Position numbers and translations under genes: made by a program
The notes under the pieces: generated by a model
The model's input: the letters and a program-made list of their open reading frames with translations, nothing else
The model's database searches: none
Told to the model about the DNA's origin: nothing
NCBI RefSeq assembly: GCF_027925245.1
Contig: NZ_BSDP01000001.1
Location: 3,348,001 to 3,412,000, forward strand
From: Agromyces rhizosphaerae
GTDB taxonomy: Bacteria; Actinomycetota; Actinomycetes; Actinomycetales; Microbacteriaceae
Reading direction: 5' to 3'
Length of the DNA stretch: 64,000 nucleotides
In this document: positions 32,933 to 41,362 of the stretch, piece by piece
How positions within the stretch are numbered: position 1 is the first letter of the stretch
Layout of the letters: every line of letters starts with the position of its first letter

Positions 32933-34494
32933 CCGCCGCGCTGCACGAGCGCGAGACGCCGGGCACCGTCCGGGCCACCCGGCCGATCCTGCCGCTCTGG
33001 GCCGCCTTCGCGGTCGCGGTCGCCGGCGGCGTCGTGTACGACCTCGGCTTCCCCGACCTCGGCATCTGGCCGCTCGCGTTCCTCGGCATCGGCATGGTCC
33101 TCGTCGCCCTCATCGGGCGCGGCGCGTGGAGCGCGCTCGGCGTCGGCTACGCGTTCGGGGCCGCGTTCTGGCTGACCCACGTCGGCTGGACCTCGCTCTA
33201 CCTCGGGCCGGTGCCCTGGCTCGCCCTGTCGCTGTTCGAGTCGGTCTTCGTCGCCGTCGGCGCCGTCGCGATCACGCTCGCATACCGATGGGTCCCCGCG
33301 ATCGGCACCTCGCGCTGGGTGCGCCTCGTGCTGCTCCCGCTCGTGGTGGCGGCGCTCTGGATCGCGCGCGAGTTCGCGTCCGGCACCGTGCCGTACGGCG
33401 GATTCCCGTGGGCGCGCGCCGCGGCGAGCCAGTCGGAGAGCCCGTTCGCCCCGCTCGTCTCGTGGATCGGCTTCACCGGGCTGTCGTTCGTCATGGTCTG
33501 GGTGGTCGCCGCGGTGATCGAGCTGCTCCGGCTCCGCGGCTGGCGACGCCCGCGCCGCGCGCTGCCCGTCGCCGTCGTGGTCCTGGTCGCCGCGCTCCTG
33601 CCCGCCTGGCCGACGTCGGCCGCCGGGTCGTTCCGGGTCGCGAGCGTGCAGGGAAACGGGCCGTCGGGCTACTTCGACCAGCGCGAGCGAGGCGACGTGC
33701 TGCGCGCGCAGCTCGACGCGACGGAGCCGATCCTCGACGAGTCGGGCCTCGACCTGGTGCTCTGGCCCGAGGGAGGTTCCGACCTCGATCCCACCAGGGA
33801 TGCCTCGGCCGCGGCGATCTTCGACGACCTCGCCACCCGTGCCGACGCCCCGGTGCTCCTCAACACCGTCACCACCACGGGCGACGAGTTCTTCAACTCG
33901 TCGCTCCTCTGGGTCGCGGGGGAGGGGTCCGTCGCGCAGTTCGACAAGCGCAACCCGGTGCCGTTCGGCGAGTACATCCCCGATCGCGACTTCTACTACG
34001 CGCTCGCCCCCGACCTCGTGGGCCTCGTGCAGCGCGGGTACAGCCCCGGCACCAACTCGCCGGTGTTCGACATCGACGGCGTGCTCGCGGGCCTCGCCAT
34101 CTGCTTCGACGTGATCTACGACGGGCTCATCTGGGAGGGCGCGCGCGACGGCGCACAGGTCTACCTGCTGCAGACGAACAACGCCGACTTCCGCGGCACC
34201 GACGAGAACCTCCAGCAGCTCGCGTTCGCGAGGCTCCGCGCCATCGAGACCGGTCGTCCGGTCGTCAACCTCTCGACGACGGGCACCAGCCAGGTCATCG
34301 CCGCCGACGGCCGCACCGTCGACGCGCTCCCGGCGTACGAGGCGGGCGCGATGGTGACCGACGTGCAGCTGCGCGACGGGCTCACCCCCGCCGTGGTGCT
34401 CGGCGCCTGGGTGCCGTGGACGCTCACGCTGCTCGGCCTCGGCGGCCTGGCGCTCGGATGGGTCCGGACGCGACGAACCGGCCGCAACCCGTAG
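32929..34494 (+). CDS. lnt: Apolipoprotein N-acyltransferase Lnt
   Basis: A 521-residue membrane enzyme that N-acylates the terminal Cys of lipoproteins. Seven hydrophobic segments occupy about 20-235; then an extracellular nitrilase-like domain carries the catalytic triad Glu in LWPEGG (about 280), Lys in FDKRNPVPFGEY (about 340) and Cys in AICFD (about 391). A final helix anchors the C-terminus. The ATG overlaps the helicase stop. Its own stop codon sits in the loop of a strong hairpin. Lipoprotein substrates in this window include the FKBP and CtaC. Confidence 0.93.
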   Translation: MTAALHERETPGTVRATRPILPLWAAFAVAVAGGVVYDLGFPDLGIWPLAFLGIGMVLVALIGRGAWSALGVGYAFGAAFWLTHVGWTSLYLGPVPWLALSLFESVFVAVGAVAITLAYRWVPAIGTSRWVRLVLLPLVVAALWIAREFASGTVPYGGFPWARAAASQSESPFAPLVSWIGFTGLSFVMVWVVAAVIELLRLRGWRRPRRALPVAVVVLVAALLPAWPTSAAGSFRVASVQGNGPSGYFDQRERGDVLRAQLDATEPILDESGLDLVLWPEGGSDLDPTRDASAAAIFDDLATRADAPVLLNTVTTTGDEFFNSSLLWVAGEGSVAQFDKRNPVPFGEYIPDRDFYYALAPDLVGLVQRGYSPGTNSPVFDIDGVLAGLAICFDVIYDGLIWEGARDGAQVYLLQTNNADFRGTDENLQQLAFARLRAIETGRPVVNLSTTGTSQVIAADGRTVDALPAYEAGAMVTDVQLRDGLTPAVVLGAWVPWTLTLLGLGGLALGWVRTRRTGRNP

Positions 34495-34510
34495 GGGTTC
34501 GGCCGGTTCG
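34474..34510. terminator. Hairpin terminator with the lnt stop codon in its loop
   Basis: CGAACCGGCCG and AACCC pair with GGGTT and CGGCCGGTTCG, giving 16 pairs with one bulged C and loop GTAG. The TAG at 34492-34494 ends lnt. It is placed between convergent lnt and rbpA, so it could serve both. No U-tract is present. Confidence 0.7.
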
Positions 34511-34527
34511 ATGTGCGGATCAGCGGC

Positions 34528-34905
34528 TCAGGCGCCGATCTTGTGCTCGTCGCGGGCCTCGCCGCGACGTGCACGCAGGTAGGCGAGGCGCTCCTCGAGG
34601 AGCTCCTCGAGCTCGGCGCGCGTGCGGCGCTCGAGCAGCATGTCCCAGTGGGTGCGGCCGGTCTTCTCGGCCGAGCGGTCCACCTCGACGGGCTTCGAGT
34701 CGACGAGCAGCGTGGCCTCGCGCGCGCAGTTGCGGCACTCCCACGTCTCGGGGATCTCGGCCTCGGTCGAGAAGACCATCACGGTCTCGCGGCTGCAGTG
34801 CTCGCAGCGGTAGGTGTACTCCGCTCGGTCGGCGAACACGACGCCCTCTTCACTCTGCAGGCTCTGTGCTCCGAGGCGCATTCCTCGCAGACTCCGGTCG
34901 GCCAT
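34528..34905 (-). CDS. rbpA: RNA polymerase-binding protein RbpA
   Basis: A 125-residue actinobacterial transcription factor that binds the housekeeping sigma factor and RNA polymerase and stabilises open promoter complexes. The N-terminal tail MADRSLRGMRLGAQSL is the conserved polymerase-contacting segment. The zinc-fold core has cysteines at 34, 37, 57 and 60. The C-terminal sigma-interaction helix is EELLEERLAYLRARR. A strong Shine-Dalgarno (AAGGAGGG) and a TATAAC box precede it. Confidence 0.95.
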   Translation of the reverse strand: MADRSLRGMRLGAQSLQSEEGVVFADRAEYTYRCEHCSRETVMVFSTEAEIPETWECRNCAREATLLVDSKPVEVDRSAEKTGRTHWDMLLERRTRAELEELLEERLAYLRARRGEARDEHKIGA

Positions 34906-34937
34906 GACGCCCTCCTTCCCTCGATCGTCTCCGAACC

Positions 34938-34943
34938 GTTATA
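34938..34943 (-). promoter_or_regulatory. -10 box TATAAC of rbpA
   Basis: TATAAC on the minus strand, 32 bases before the ATG at 34905. No clear -35 partner is seen. Confidence 0.45.
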
Positions 34944-34997
34944 GACGACCAAGCTGGGCGTTCCCTTCCCGCCGGCTGCATGATTGCCAGTGGATTC

Positions 34998-35750
34998 TCA
35001 GCCGGGCGAGCGCTCCCGCAGCACGGCGACGGCGAGGTCGGCGCGATCGGTGACGATGCCGTCGACCCCGAGGTCGAGCAGCCGGTGCATGTCGGCGGGC
35101 TCGTTGACGGTCCAGACGTGCACCTCGGCACCCGCCTCGTGCACGCGACGCACGAACCGGGGCGTGACGATGCGCAGGCCGCGCACCGACTCGGGCACCT
35201 GCAGGGCCACGGCGCCCCGCAGCATCCGTCGCACCGACCGCCCGCTCCGCACCCATGTGGCGACCAGGACGCGCAGCACCCCCAGCGAGCCGGGAGAGGT
35301 GGCGACGCACGGCAGCGCCTGGGCGGCGCGCACCCGGCGCCCCTCGTCGAACGACGTCAGCAGCACGCGATCGGATGCCCCGGCGGTGCGGATCGCGGCC
35401 ACGGCCGGCGCCAGCACGTCCTCGGCCTTCAGGTCGATGTTGAAGCGCGCGTCGGGGAACTCGGCGAGGGCCTCCGCCAGCATGGGCATGCCGTGGCCGC
35501 CACCGAGGTCGAGCCCGGCGAGCTCGGCGGCGGTGAGGTCCGACACCTTCCGGTCGAGGCCGGCCACGCGACGCAGGTCGGGGTCGTGCGCGACCATCGC
35601 GATGCCGTCGGCCGAGAGGTGCACGTCGGTCTCGACGATGCGGATGCCCGTCGCGAGCGCCGCCCGGAACGCCGCGAGCGTGTTCTCGGGCGCATCGAGC
35701 GCCAGCCCCCGGTGCGCGAGCACCCTCGGGGGCGGTCCCTCCAGCAGCAT
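34998..35750 (-). CDS. Glycerophosphodiester phosphodiesterase
   Basis: A 250-residue TIM-barrel enzyme that splits glycerophosphodiesters into glycerol 3-phosphate and an alcohol. The catalytic and metal residues appear in LAHRGLALDAPENTLAAF (His13, Arg14, Glu), ETDVHLSADG and VAHDPDL. The C-terminal motif VWTVNEPADM is also typical. There is no signal peptide, so it works inside the cell. It starts 8 bases after the SPFH gene end and is probably the last gene of the nfeD-SPFH unit. Confidence 0.92.
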   Translation of the reverse strand: MLLEGPPPRVLAHRGLALDAPENTLAAFRAALATGIRIVETDVHLSADGIAMVAHDPDLRRVAGLDRKVSDLTAAELAGLDLGGGHGMPMLAEALAEFPDARFNIDLKAEDVLAPAVAAIRTAGASDRVLLTSFDEGRRVRAAQALPCVATSPGSLGVLRVLVATWVRSGRSVRRMLRGAVALQVPESVRGLRIVTPRFVRRVHEAGAEVHVWTVNEPADMHRLLDLGVDGIVTDRADLAVAVLRERSPG

Positions 35751-35758
35751 CCGCCCGG

Positions 35759-36700
35759 TCAGTCGCGCGGAGCGGCGGGTCCGCCCGACGGGGGAGCGGT
35801 CCGGCCGGCCCCGAACGCCGAGCTGACGCCCTTCAACGCCTCGGTGAGCTCGCTCGGCACGATCCAGAGCTTGTTCGCGTCGCCCTGGGCGATCTCCGGC
35901 AGGGTCTGGAGGTACTGGTACGCGAGCAGCTTGGGGTCGGGGTCGCCGCGGTGGATCGCGTCGAAGACCGTCGTGATCGCCTGGGCCTCGCCCTCGGCGC
36001 GGAGCACGGCCGCCTTCGCATCACCCTCCGCCTTGAGGATGGATGCCTGCCGTCGGCCCTCGGCCTCGAGGATGGCGGACTGCTTGGTGCCCTCGGCGGT
36101 GAGGATCGCGGCGCGGCGGTCGCGTTCGGCGCGCATCTGCTTCTCCATCGAGTCCTGGATGGAGAGGGGCGGGTCGATCGCCTTGAGCTCGACGCGGGAG
36201 ACGCGGATGCCCCACTTGCCGGTGGCCTCGTCGAGCACGATGCGCAGCTTCGAGTTGACCTCCTCGCGGCTGGTCAGCGCCTCCTCGAGGTTCATGCCGC
36301 CGACCACGTTGCGGAGGGTGGTCGTGGTGAGCTGCTCGACCGCGCCGAGGTAGCTCGCGATCTCGTACGTCGCCGCGCGCGCATCCGTCACCTGGAAGTA
36401 GACGACCGTGTCGATCGAGACGACGAGGTTGTCCTCGGTGATGACCGGCTGCGGCGGGAACGAGACGACCTGCTCGCGCATGTCGACGAGCGGGCGCACC
36501 CGGTCGATGAACGGCACGAGGATGTTGAGGCCCGGCGTGAGCGTCTTGTGGTAGCGGCCGAGCCGTTCGACGACGCCGGCGTACGCCTGCGGGATGATCC
36601 GGATGGCGCGGATCAGCACGACGATCACGAAGACGCCGACCGCGACCAGCAGGACGATGAGGAAGAGCTGACCGACCACGTCGGTCACTGCACTGGGCAT
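35759..36700 (-). CDS. SPFH/Band 7 membrane protein, stomatin-like
   Basis: A 313-residue stomatin/QmcA-like protein. One N-terminal membrane helix (about 10-32) precedes the SPFH domain (about 35-215, with QAYAGVVERLGRYHKTLTPGLN and DPPLSIQDSMEKQMRAERDRRA). An Ala/Glu-rich helix (about 190-250) and a Pro-rich tail follow. Stomatin-like proteins build ring-shaped membrane scaffolds and work with NfeD proteins, and an nfeD gene lies directly upstream with 30 bases between. Confidence 0.9.
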   Translation of the reverse strand: MPSAVTDVVGQLFLIVLLVAVGVFVIVVLIRAIRIIPQAYAGVVERLGRYHKTLTPGLNILVPFIDRVRPLVDMREQVVSFPPQPVITEDNLVVSIDTVVYFQVTDARAATYEIASYLGAVEQLTTTTLRNVVGGMNLEEALTSREEVNSKLRIVLDEATGKWGIRVSRVELKAIDPPLSIQDSMEKQMRAERDRRAAILTAEGTKQSAILEAEGRRQASILKAEGDAKAAVLRAEGEAQAITTVFDAIHRGDPDPKLLAYQYLQTLPEIAQGDANKLWIVPSELTEALKGVSSAFGAGRTAPPSGGPAAPRD

Positions 36701-36730
36701 TGTGGGGCTCCTGTCGGGTGCGCCGGCCGG

Positions 36731-37201
36731 TCAGGGCGTGGCGCGTTCGGTGGGGATGATGACGACGGTGGCGCCGTCGACGAGGGTCACGAGCACGGTC
36801 TCGCCCGGGGTGACCGTGCGCTGCTCGGTCGTGGGGGAGAGGCGGGCCGTCCAGGTCTCGCCGTTGGCGAGCTTCACGAGCCCGGAGTTCGCCTCGACGG
36901 GGCTCAGCACGCGCCCGGTCATGCCGAGCAGCGCGGCGATGTTGCTCGGCGTGGGGTCCTCGCCCTTGCGCATGTATCGCAGCAGCACCGGGCGGATGGT
37001 GAGGATGAGCAGCACCGACACCCCGGCGGCGATGAGGAACTGCAGCCACCACGGCAATCCGAGCAGGTCTGCACCGAGCCCGGCGATCGACCCGAAGGCG
37101 ATCATGAGGAACGTGAACTCGAGCGTGAGGAGCTCGATGATGATGCAGACGACGATGAAGATCAACCAGACGAGCCACACGTACTGGGTGAGATCGATCA
37201 T
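36731..37201 (-). CDS. NfeD-family membrane protein
   Basis: A 156-residue short NfeD protein: three to four hydrophobic segments (about 8-80) and a C-terminal OB-fold domain (about 95-150, with GMTGRVLSPVEANSGLVKLANGE). NfeD proteins partner with stomatin or flotillin proteins in membrane quality control. It is the first gene of the minus-strand unit with the SPFH and phosphodiesterase genes. ATG 37201 has a GAAGGGG site 7 bases upstream; a GTG two codons earlier is possible. Confidence 0.9.
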   Translation of the reverse strand: MIDLTQYVWLVWLIFIVVCIIIELLTLEFTFLMIAFGSIAGLGADLLGLPWWLQFLIAAGVSVLLILTIRPVLLRYMRKGEDPTPSNIAALLGMTGRVLSPVEANSGLVKLANGETWTARLSPTTEQRTVTPGETVLVTLVDGATVVIIPTERATP

Positions 37202-37267
37202 GTACACACGCCCCTTCGACGCCTGTCTCGAAGCTATCACCGGCGGGGTCCGGAATGGGCGCGTTGG

Positions 37268-37273
37268 TAGGGT
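37268..37273 (+). promoter_or_regulatory. -10 box TAGGGT, leaderless start of SDR protein
   Basis: TAGGGT is followed by 6 bases and GTG 37280. Confidence 0.55.
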
Positions 37274-37279
37274 CTTCCT

Positions 37280-38047
37280 GTGAACAATCCTCTGGCTCCC
37301 GGCTCCCTCACCGGCACGACCGCACTCGTCACCGGATCCTCCCGCGGCATCGGCGCCGACACCGTCCGCTACCTCTCCGGGGCGGGCGCGAACGTCGTCG
37401 TGAACTACCGCAACAAGGAGGCGCGTGCGCGCAAGCTGGTCGACGAGCTGACGGCCGCCGGCGGGCGCGCGATCGCGGTCGGCGCGGACCTCACCGACCC
37501 CGACTCGGTCGCCCGCATGATGCAGGAGGCCAAGGATGCGTTCGGCGGCATCGACATCCTGGTGCTCAATGCCTCCGGCGGCATGGAGTCGGGCATGGCG
37601 GAGGACTACGCCATGGTCCTGAACCGCGACGCGCAGGTCAACGTGGTCGAGCGCGCGCTGCCGGTGCTGAACCCGGGTGCGCGCATCGTCTTCGTCACGA
37701 GCCACCAGGCGCACTTCATCCACACCACGCCGACCATGCCCGAGTACGAGCCCGTCGCGCGCTCGAAGCGGGCCGGCGAGGATGCGCTCCGCGAGCGGAT
37801 CCCGGCGCTCACCGAGGCCGGGTTCGGCTTCGTCGTCGTCTCCGGCGACATGATCGAGGGCACGATCACGGCGACGCTGCTCGAGCGGGCGAACCCCGGC
37901 GCGATCGACGCGCGCAAGGAGCAGGCCGGGCGCCTCTACAACGTCTCGGAGTTCGCCGCGGAGGTGGCATCCGCCGCCGTCGACCCGGTGCCGGACTCGC
38001 ACACCCGGTACGTCGGTGACGTCTCGGGCTTCAGCACCACCGAATAG
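37280..38047 (+). CDS. SDR-family protein with displaced active-site Tyr
   Basis: A 255-residue Rossmann-fold protein of the short-chain dehydrogenase/reductase family. The cofactor motif TGSSRGIG (about 18-25) and an NAG-like NASGG are present, with VFVTSHQAH giving the Ser position. The usual YXXXK is not intact: the only Tyr near the Lys is seven residues before it (YEPVARSK). Either Tyr is supplied differently or the protein is not a classical oxidoreductase. It stands alone, 40 bases before a GAP-family membrane gene. Confidence 0.85.
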   Translation: MNNPLAPGSLTGTTALVTGSSRGIGADTVRYLSGAGANVVVNYRNKEARARKLVDELTAAGGRAIAVGADLTDPDSVARMMQEAKDAFGGIDILVLNASGGMESGMAEDYAMVLNRDAQVNVVERALPVLNPGARIVFVTSHQAHFIHTTPTMPEYEPVARSKRAGEDALRERIPALTEAGFGFVVVSGDMIEGTITATLLERANPGAIDARKEQAGRLYNVSEFAAEVASAAVDPVPDSHTRYVGDVSGFSTTE

Positions 38048-38087
38048 TCGGTTCGCCGGCGGGAGCCGGTAGCAGGGGAGGGGCACC

Positions 38088-38759
38088 GTGCTGGAGGCGA
38101 TCGCGCACGTCCTGCCCGTGTCGCTGGCCATGGCGATCAGCACGGTGCCGATCATGGCGACGATCCTGATCCTGCTGTCGCCGAACCGGAAGCGGTCGGC
38201 GGTGCCGTTCCTCATCGGCACGGTCGTCGGGCTCGCCCTCGTGGTGACGCTCACGACGCTCGGTGCGCGGGCGATCCCGACGCCGCGATTCGACCGGCAG
38301 CCCGACGTCGCCCTCGGCATCGCCGAGATCCTGGTCGGGCTCGCCCTGATCGCGTTCGGCGTCTTCCGCTTCCGTCGCTCGCTGCGCAACCCGGAGTACA
38401 CGATGCCCCGGTGGCTGTCGGCGGTCTCGTCGTTCGGTCCCTGGTCGTCGCTCGGCGTCGCACTGGCCCTCAACGTGCGCCCGAAGGCGATTCTGCTGGC
38501 CACCGCGGCGGGGCTCAACATCCGCGGAGCGGAACTCTCAGCGGGGGAGTCCGCCGCGGTCATCGCGGTCTACACGATCATCTCGGCGTCGAGCGTCGCG
38601 GTGCCGATCGTGCTCACGCTGATCGCCCCCGACCGCATGACGCCCCGCATCGTGCGCATGCGCGAGTGGATGGTGCGCAACAACGGGGCGGTCACGGCCG
38701 TGATCGTGCTGTTGATCGGCGTGGTCGTGTTCGGCTACGGCCTCGAGTCGGTCAGCTGA
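38088..38759 (+). CDS. GAP/Sap-family integral membrane protein
   Basis: A 223-residue protein with six hydrophobic segments resembling the GAP (Sap, sulfolipid-addressing) family, relatives of LysE-type exporters. The features are the FLIGTVVGLALV-type Gly-rich helix and a conserved LGVALALNVRPKAILLATAAGL stretch split by a loop. The mycobacterial members help export glycolipids; the cargo here is unknown. The GTG start has a GGAGGGG site 4 bases upstream. It may be co-transcribed with the SDR gene. Confidence 0.75.
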   Translation: MLEAIAHVLPVSLAMAISTVPIMATILILLSPNRKRSAVPFLIGTVVGLALVVTLTTLGARAIPTPRFDRQPDVALGIAEILVGLALIAFGVFRFRRSLRNPEYTMPRWLSAVSSFGPWSSLGVALALNVRPKAILLATAAGLNIRGAELSAGESAAVIAVYTIISASSVAVPIVLTLIAPDRMTPRIVRMREWMVRNNGAVTAVIVLLIGVVVFGYGLESVS

Positions 38760-38801
38760 CCCCGAAGGTCGGGCCGAGCCGGCTCGAGGCACGTCTTCCG
38801 G

Positions 38802-39401
38802 TCAGGCCGTGACGTCCCGCCCGAAGGTGAACGCGCGCACGACCTGGACGATGCCGAGGATGATCAGCCCGATGCCCAGGACGATGAAGATCACCTCGAT
38901 CAGCATCGGCGAGAACAGCAGCACGATGCCGGCGACGATGCTCAGGATGCCGAAGAAGATCGTCCATCCCTTCGAGGTCGAGTCACCCGCCTGCGCCAGC
39001 GCGACGACGCCCTCGATGATCCACACGATCCCGATGAGCACGCCCATGAAGATCGCGAGGAACTCGGCGGTGGCGGCGAGGTTGGCGAATGCGAGCACCG
39101 CGGCGACGACGAAGAGGAGCCCGAGGATGATGTCGAGGGCCCTCGCCCCGCCCTTCAGCCCGCGGGAGAAGACCCCCACGCCCAGGTAGACGAGGCCGGC
39201 GATGAGCAGGTAGACCGCGAGCATCACGGTGATGGCGACGACTGCGCCCTTCGGCCAGAAGGTGATGAGGACGCCGAGGATCAGGGCGATGACGCCGCTG
39301 ATGCCCAGTGCGGCTCGGACGCCGTTCACGGCCGTCTTCGTCAGGGTGTCGGCGTCGAGCGTGAACGACGCGAACATCGGCGTCGGCTGGGGACTGGACA
39401 T
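38802..39401 (-). CDS. HdeD/DUF308-family membrane protein
   Basis: A 199-residue membrane protein with six helices arranged as repeated pairs, as in the HdeD/DUF308 family linked to acid and envelope stress. Each pair contains small-residue helices such as GVIALILGVLITFWP and GLLFVVAAVLAFANL, and the motif IVWIIEGVVAL is typical. The start is set by GGAGG 8 bases before the ATG; an upstream in-frame extension is not hydrophobic and lacks such a site. Confidence 0.87.
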   Translation of the reverse strand: MSSPQPTPMFASFTLDADTLTKTAVNGVRAALGISGVIALILGVLITFWPKGAVVAITVMLAVYLLIAGLVYLGVGVFSRGLKGGARALDIILGLLFVVAAVLAFANLAATAEFLAIFMGVLIGIVWIIEGVVALAQAGDSTSKGWTIFFGILSIVAGIVLLFSPMLIEVIFIVLGIGLIILGIVQVVRAFTFGRDVTA

Positions 39402-39541
39402 GCGGATGACCTCCTGTGTGGGCGGATTCGTCGCGTTCAGGCTATTCCCAGAGAATCGGGACCCGCGGGACCTTCGGCCTCGTGTCGAGCCATCCTCTCC
39501 GGCACGCTGGCAGCGTCCGCTGCAGTGAGGAGCACACCCAC

Positions 39542-39769
39542 ATGGACGCCATGACCGAACGGTCGGCACGGGCCGACCAGCGACGGAAGAACACCGACGC
39601 GATCCTCTGGCACGTCGGCGTCTTCGTGATCATCAACGGGTTCTTCTGGTTCCTCGACTGGTTCACCGGCGGTGGCTTCACCTGGGCCTACTGGATCACG
39701 CTGTTCTGGGGGCTCGGCCTCGCATTCCACACGCTCGCCTGGGCGATCGGGCTGCGCACGCCGCGCTGA
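39542..39769 (+). CDS. 2TM-domain small membrane protein
   Basis: A 75-residue protein with a charged N-terminus (SARADQRRKNTDAILWH) and two helices rich in aromatic residues joined by a short Gly loop, which matches the 2TM domain (histidine-kinase-like membrane anchor) of actinobacteria and Bacteroidetes. Function is unknown. A GAGGAG ribosome site lies 9 bases before the ATG. Confidence 0.8.
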   Translation: MDAMTERSARADQRRKNTDAILWHVGVFVIINGFFWFLDWFTGGGFTWAYWITLFWGLGLAFHTLAWAIGLRTPR

Positions 39770-39816
39770 GTCCGGGAGCGTTGCGCGGATACGCGCCCGT
39801 GCTGCATCCTGTCGCC

Positions 39817-40320
39817 ATGACCGATCGGGGCGGCGACACCTTCCGAAGCGTGTACTGGGTCAAGCGCGCTGTGTATCGCGGCGACCGGCCCGGTCCGATC
39901 GCGCGTTGGCTGAACGCGTTCTGGGCGAAGCAGTACGCCTCCGGCGGAAGCCTCTCGCGCGATCGCGACGTCACCCTCGAGGTGCGCGGCCGCACGAGCG
40001 GCAAGACGATCGCGTCGCCCGTCGTCATGGCGGATCTCGACGACTCCTGGTACCTGGTCTCGATGCTGGGGGAGCACGCGAACTGGGTCCGCAACGTGCG
40101 CGCCGCCGAGGGGCGGGCCACGATCCGGCGCGGCGAGCCGACCTCGGTCACGCTCGACGAGGTGCCGGTCGCCGAACGGGCGCCGATCCTCAAGCGCTAC
40201 CTCGATGTCGCCCCGGGCGCTCGCCCGCACGTGCCGGTCGAGCGCCGCGCGCCCGAGGAGGAGTTCGCCGCGATCGCCGCGGACTTCCCGGTGTTCCGCA
40301 TCGACGGGCTCGGCGCCTGA
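39817..40320 (+). CDS. Deazaflavin (F420)-dependent nitroreductase-family protein
   Basis: A 167-residue protein of the split beta-barrel DDN family, which reduces or oxidises substrates with cofactor F420. Family traits are VRGRTSGKTIASPVVM, DSWYLVSMLGEHANWVRNV and RAAEGRATIRRG. F420 synthesis genes are not in the window. The ATG at 39817 is chosen because the upstream in-frame codons do not continue the conserved N-terminus. No convincing ribosome site precedes it, so translation may be leaderless. Confidence 0.8.
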   Translation: MTDRGGDTFRSVYWVKRAVYRGDRPGPIARWLNAFWAKQYASGGSLSRDRDVTLEVRGRTSGKTIASPVVMADLDDSWYLVSMLGEHANWVRNVRAAEGRATIRRGEPTSVTLDEVPVAERAPILKRYLDVAPGARPHVPVERRAPEEEFAAIAADFPVFRIDGLGA

Positions 40321-40333
40321 GCGCGGCGACGGC

Positions 40334-41362
40334 TCACTCGGCCGGCGCGTGCCGGTCGATCCAGCCGTCGATCGCCTCCCACTCGTCCATCAGCCACTCC
40401 GCGCGTTCGTCGTGGTCGACCGGGATGCTCGGGCGGTGCACGGTCCAGAACCGCATCAGGATCGTCTTGTCGGTCGGCAGCTCGCGCCAGACGTCGCCGG
40501 CCGAGCGGATGCGTTCCAGGCCGGTGTGCGCGACGAAGTAGACATCCGCGTCGGGGGAGCCGTCGAGCGCGGCGAACAGGCCGCCCGGCCGGGGCGCCAT
40601 CACGTGCATCATGCCCGCGGCCCGTTCCGCCGCACGGTGCAGCCCCGCAGCGTGCAACCGCGCGATCGCGCGTTCGCGCCGCTCGGGCGTGAAGTTGCCG
40701 CCCTCGGGGAAGATCACGAACGCGTCGCCCGCGCCCATGTCGCTGGCCAGCTCGCGGATGCGGTCGTGCACGCTCGTGTCCCGTTCCCGCCGCTGGCCCG
40801 TGAACGGCGGCGGCGCGATGAACCGGTTCGGCAGTCGATTGAGCACGACGTCGACGGCCGGGTCCCACTGCATGGTGTCCTTCAGCACGATCCGCGGCGA
40901 CCGGTCGAACCAGTTGAGCACCGCGTGGATCAGCACGAACGAGTCGGCGGGGCCCGCGTGCCGGCTCGCGATCACGCACGGGTTCGCGTCGTCGTGGAAC
41001 CCCGGGGGGACGCGCACGTCGATGTCGAGCCGCAGCACCCAGTGCGCGTTCCAGAACAGCGCCCGCAGCATCCACGCGACGAAGCGGTAGTGCAGGTGCT
41101 GCATGCGCGGCCGATGCAGCCGCCAGCCGAAGCCCGACGCGATCCACAGCCCCAGCATGCCGAACAGCGCCGCAGCCTCCCAGAGCAGGTAGACGTTGAT
41201 CATCCACGCGAGCCGGGGGATGCGGAACTTCCAGCCCATGATCAGCGACGCGATCGCGCCGACGGCGAACCACACCGGTACGGCGAGGGTCACGACGAGC
41301 GCGAGCAGCACCACCAGCGGGGCGATCACGACCCGCCGTACCCACACCGGTGGGAGCCTCAT
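40334..41362 (-). CDS. 1-acylglycerol-3-phosphate acyltransferase-like (PlsC family)
   Basis: A 342-residue membrane-bound acyltransferase. Two to three N-terminal hydrophobic segments (about 12-85) precede the acyltransferase domain, with the HX4D motif in SRHAGPADS (about 135) and FPEGGNFTP (about 221). It should transfer an acyl chain to a glycerophospholipid precursor or glycolipid. The ATG overlaps the stop of the patatin gene (ATGA), so a lipase and an acyltransferase are produced together. Confidence 0.87.
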   Translation of the reverse strand: MRLPPVWVRRVVIAPLVVLLALVVTLAVPVWFAVGAIASLIMGWKFRIPRLAWMINVYLLWEAAALFGMLGLWIASGFGWRLHRPRMQHLHYRFVAWMLRALFWNAHWVLRLDIDVRVPPGFHDDANPCVIASRHAGPADSFVLIHAVLNWFDRSPRIVLKDTMQWDPAVDVVLNRLPNRFIAPPPFTGQRRERDTSVHDRIRELASDMGAGDAFVIFPEGGNFTPERRERAIARLHAAGLHRAAERAAGMMHVMAPRPGGLFAALDGSPDADVYFVAHTGLERIRSAGDVWRELPTDKTILMRFWTVHRPSIPVDHDERAEWLMDEWEAIDGWIDRHAPAE

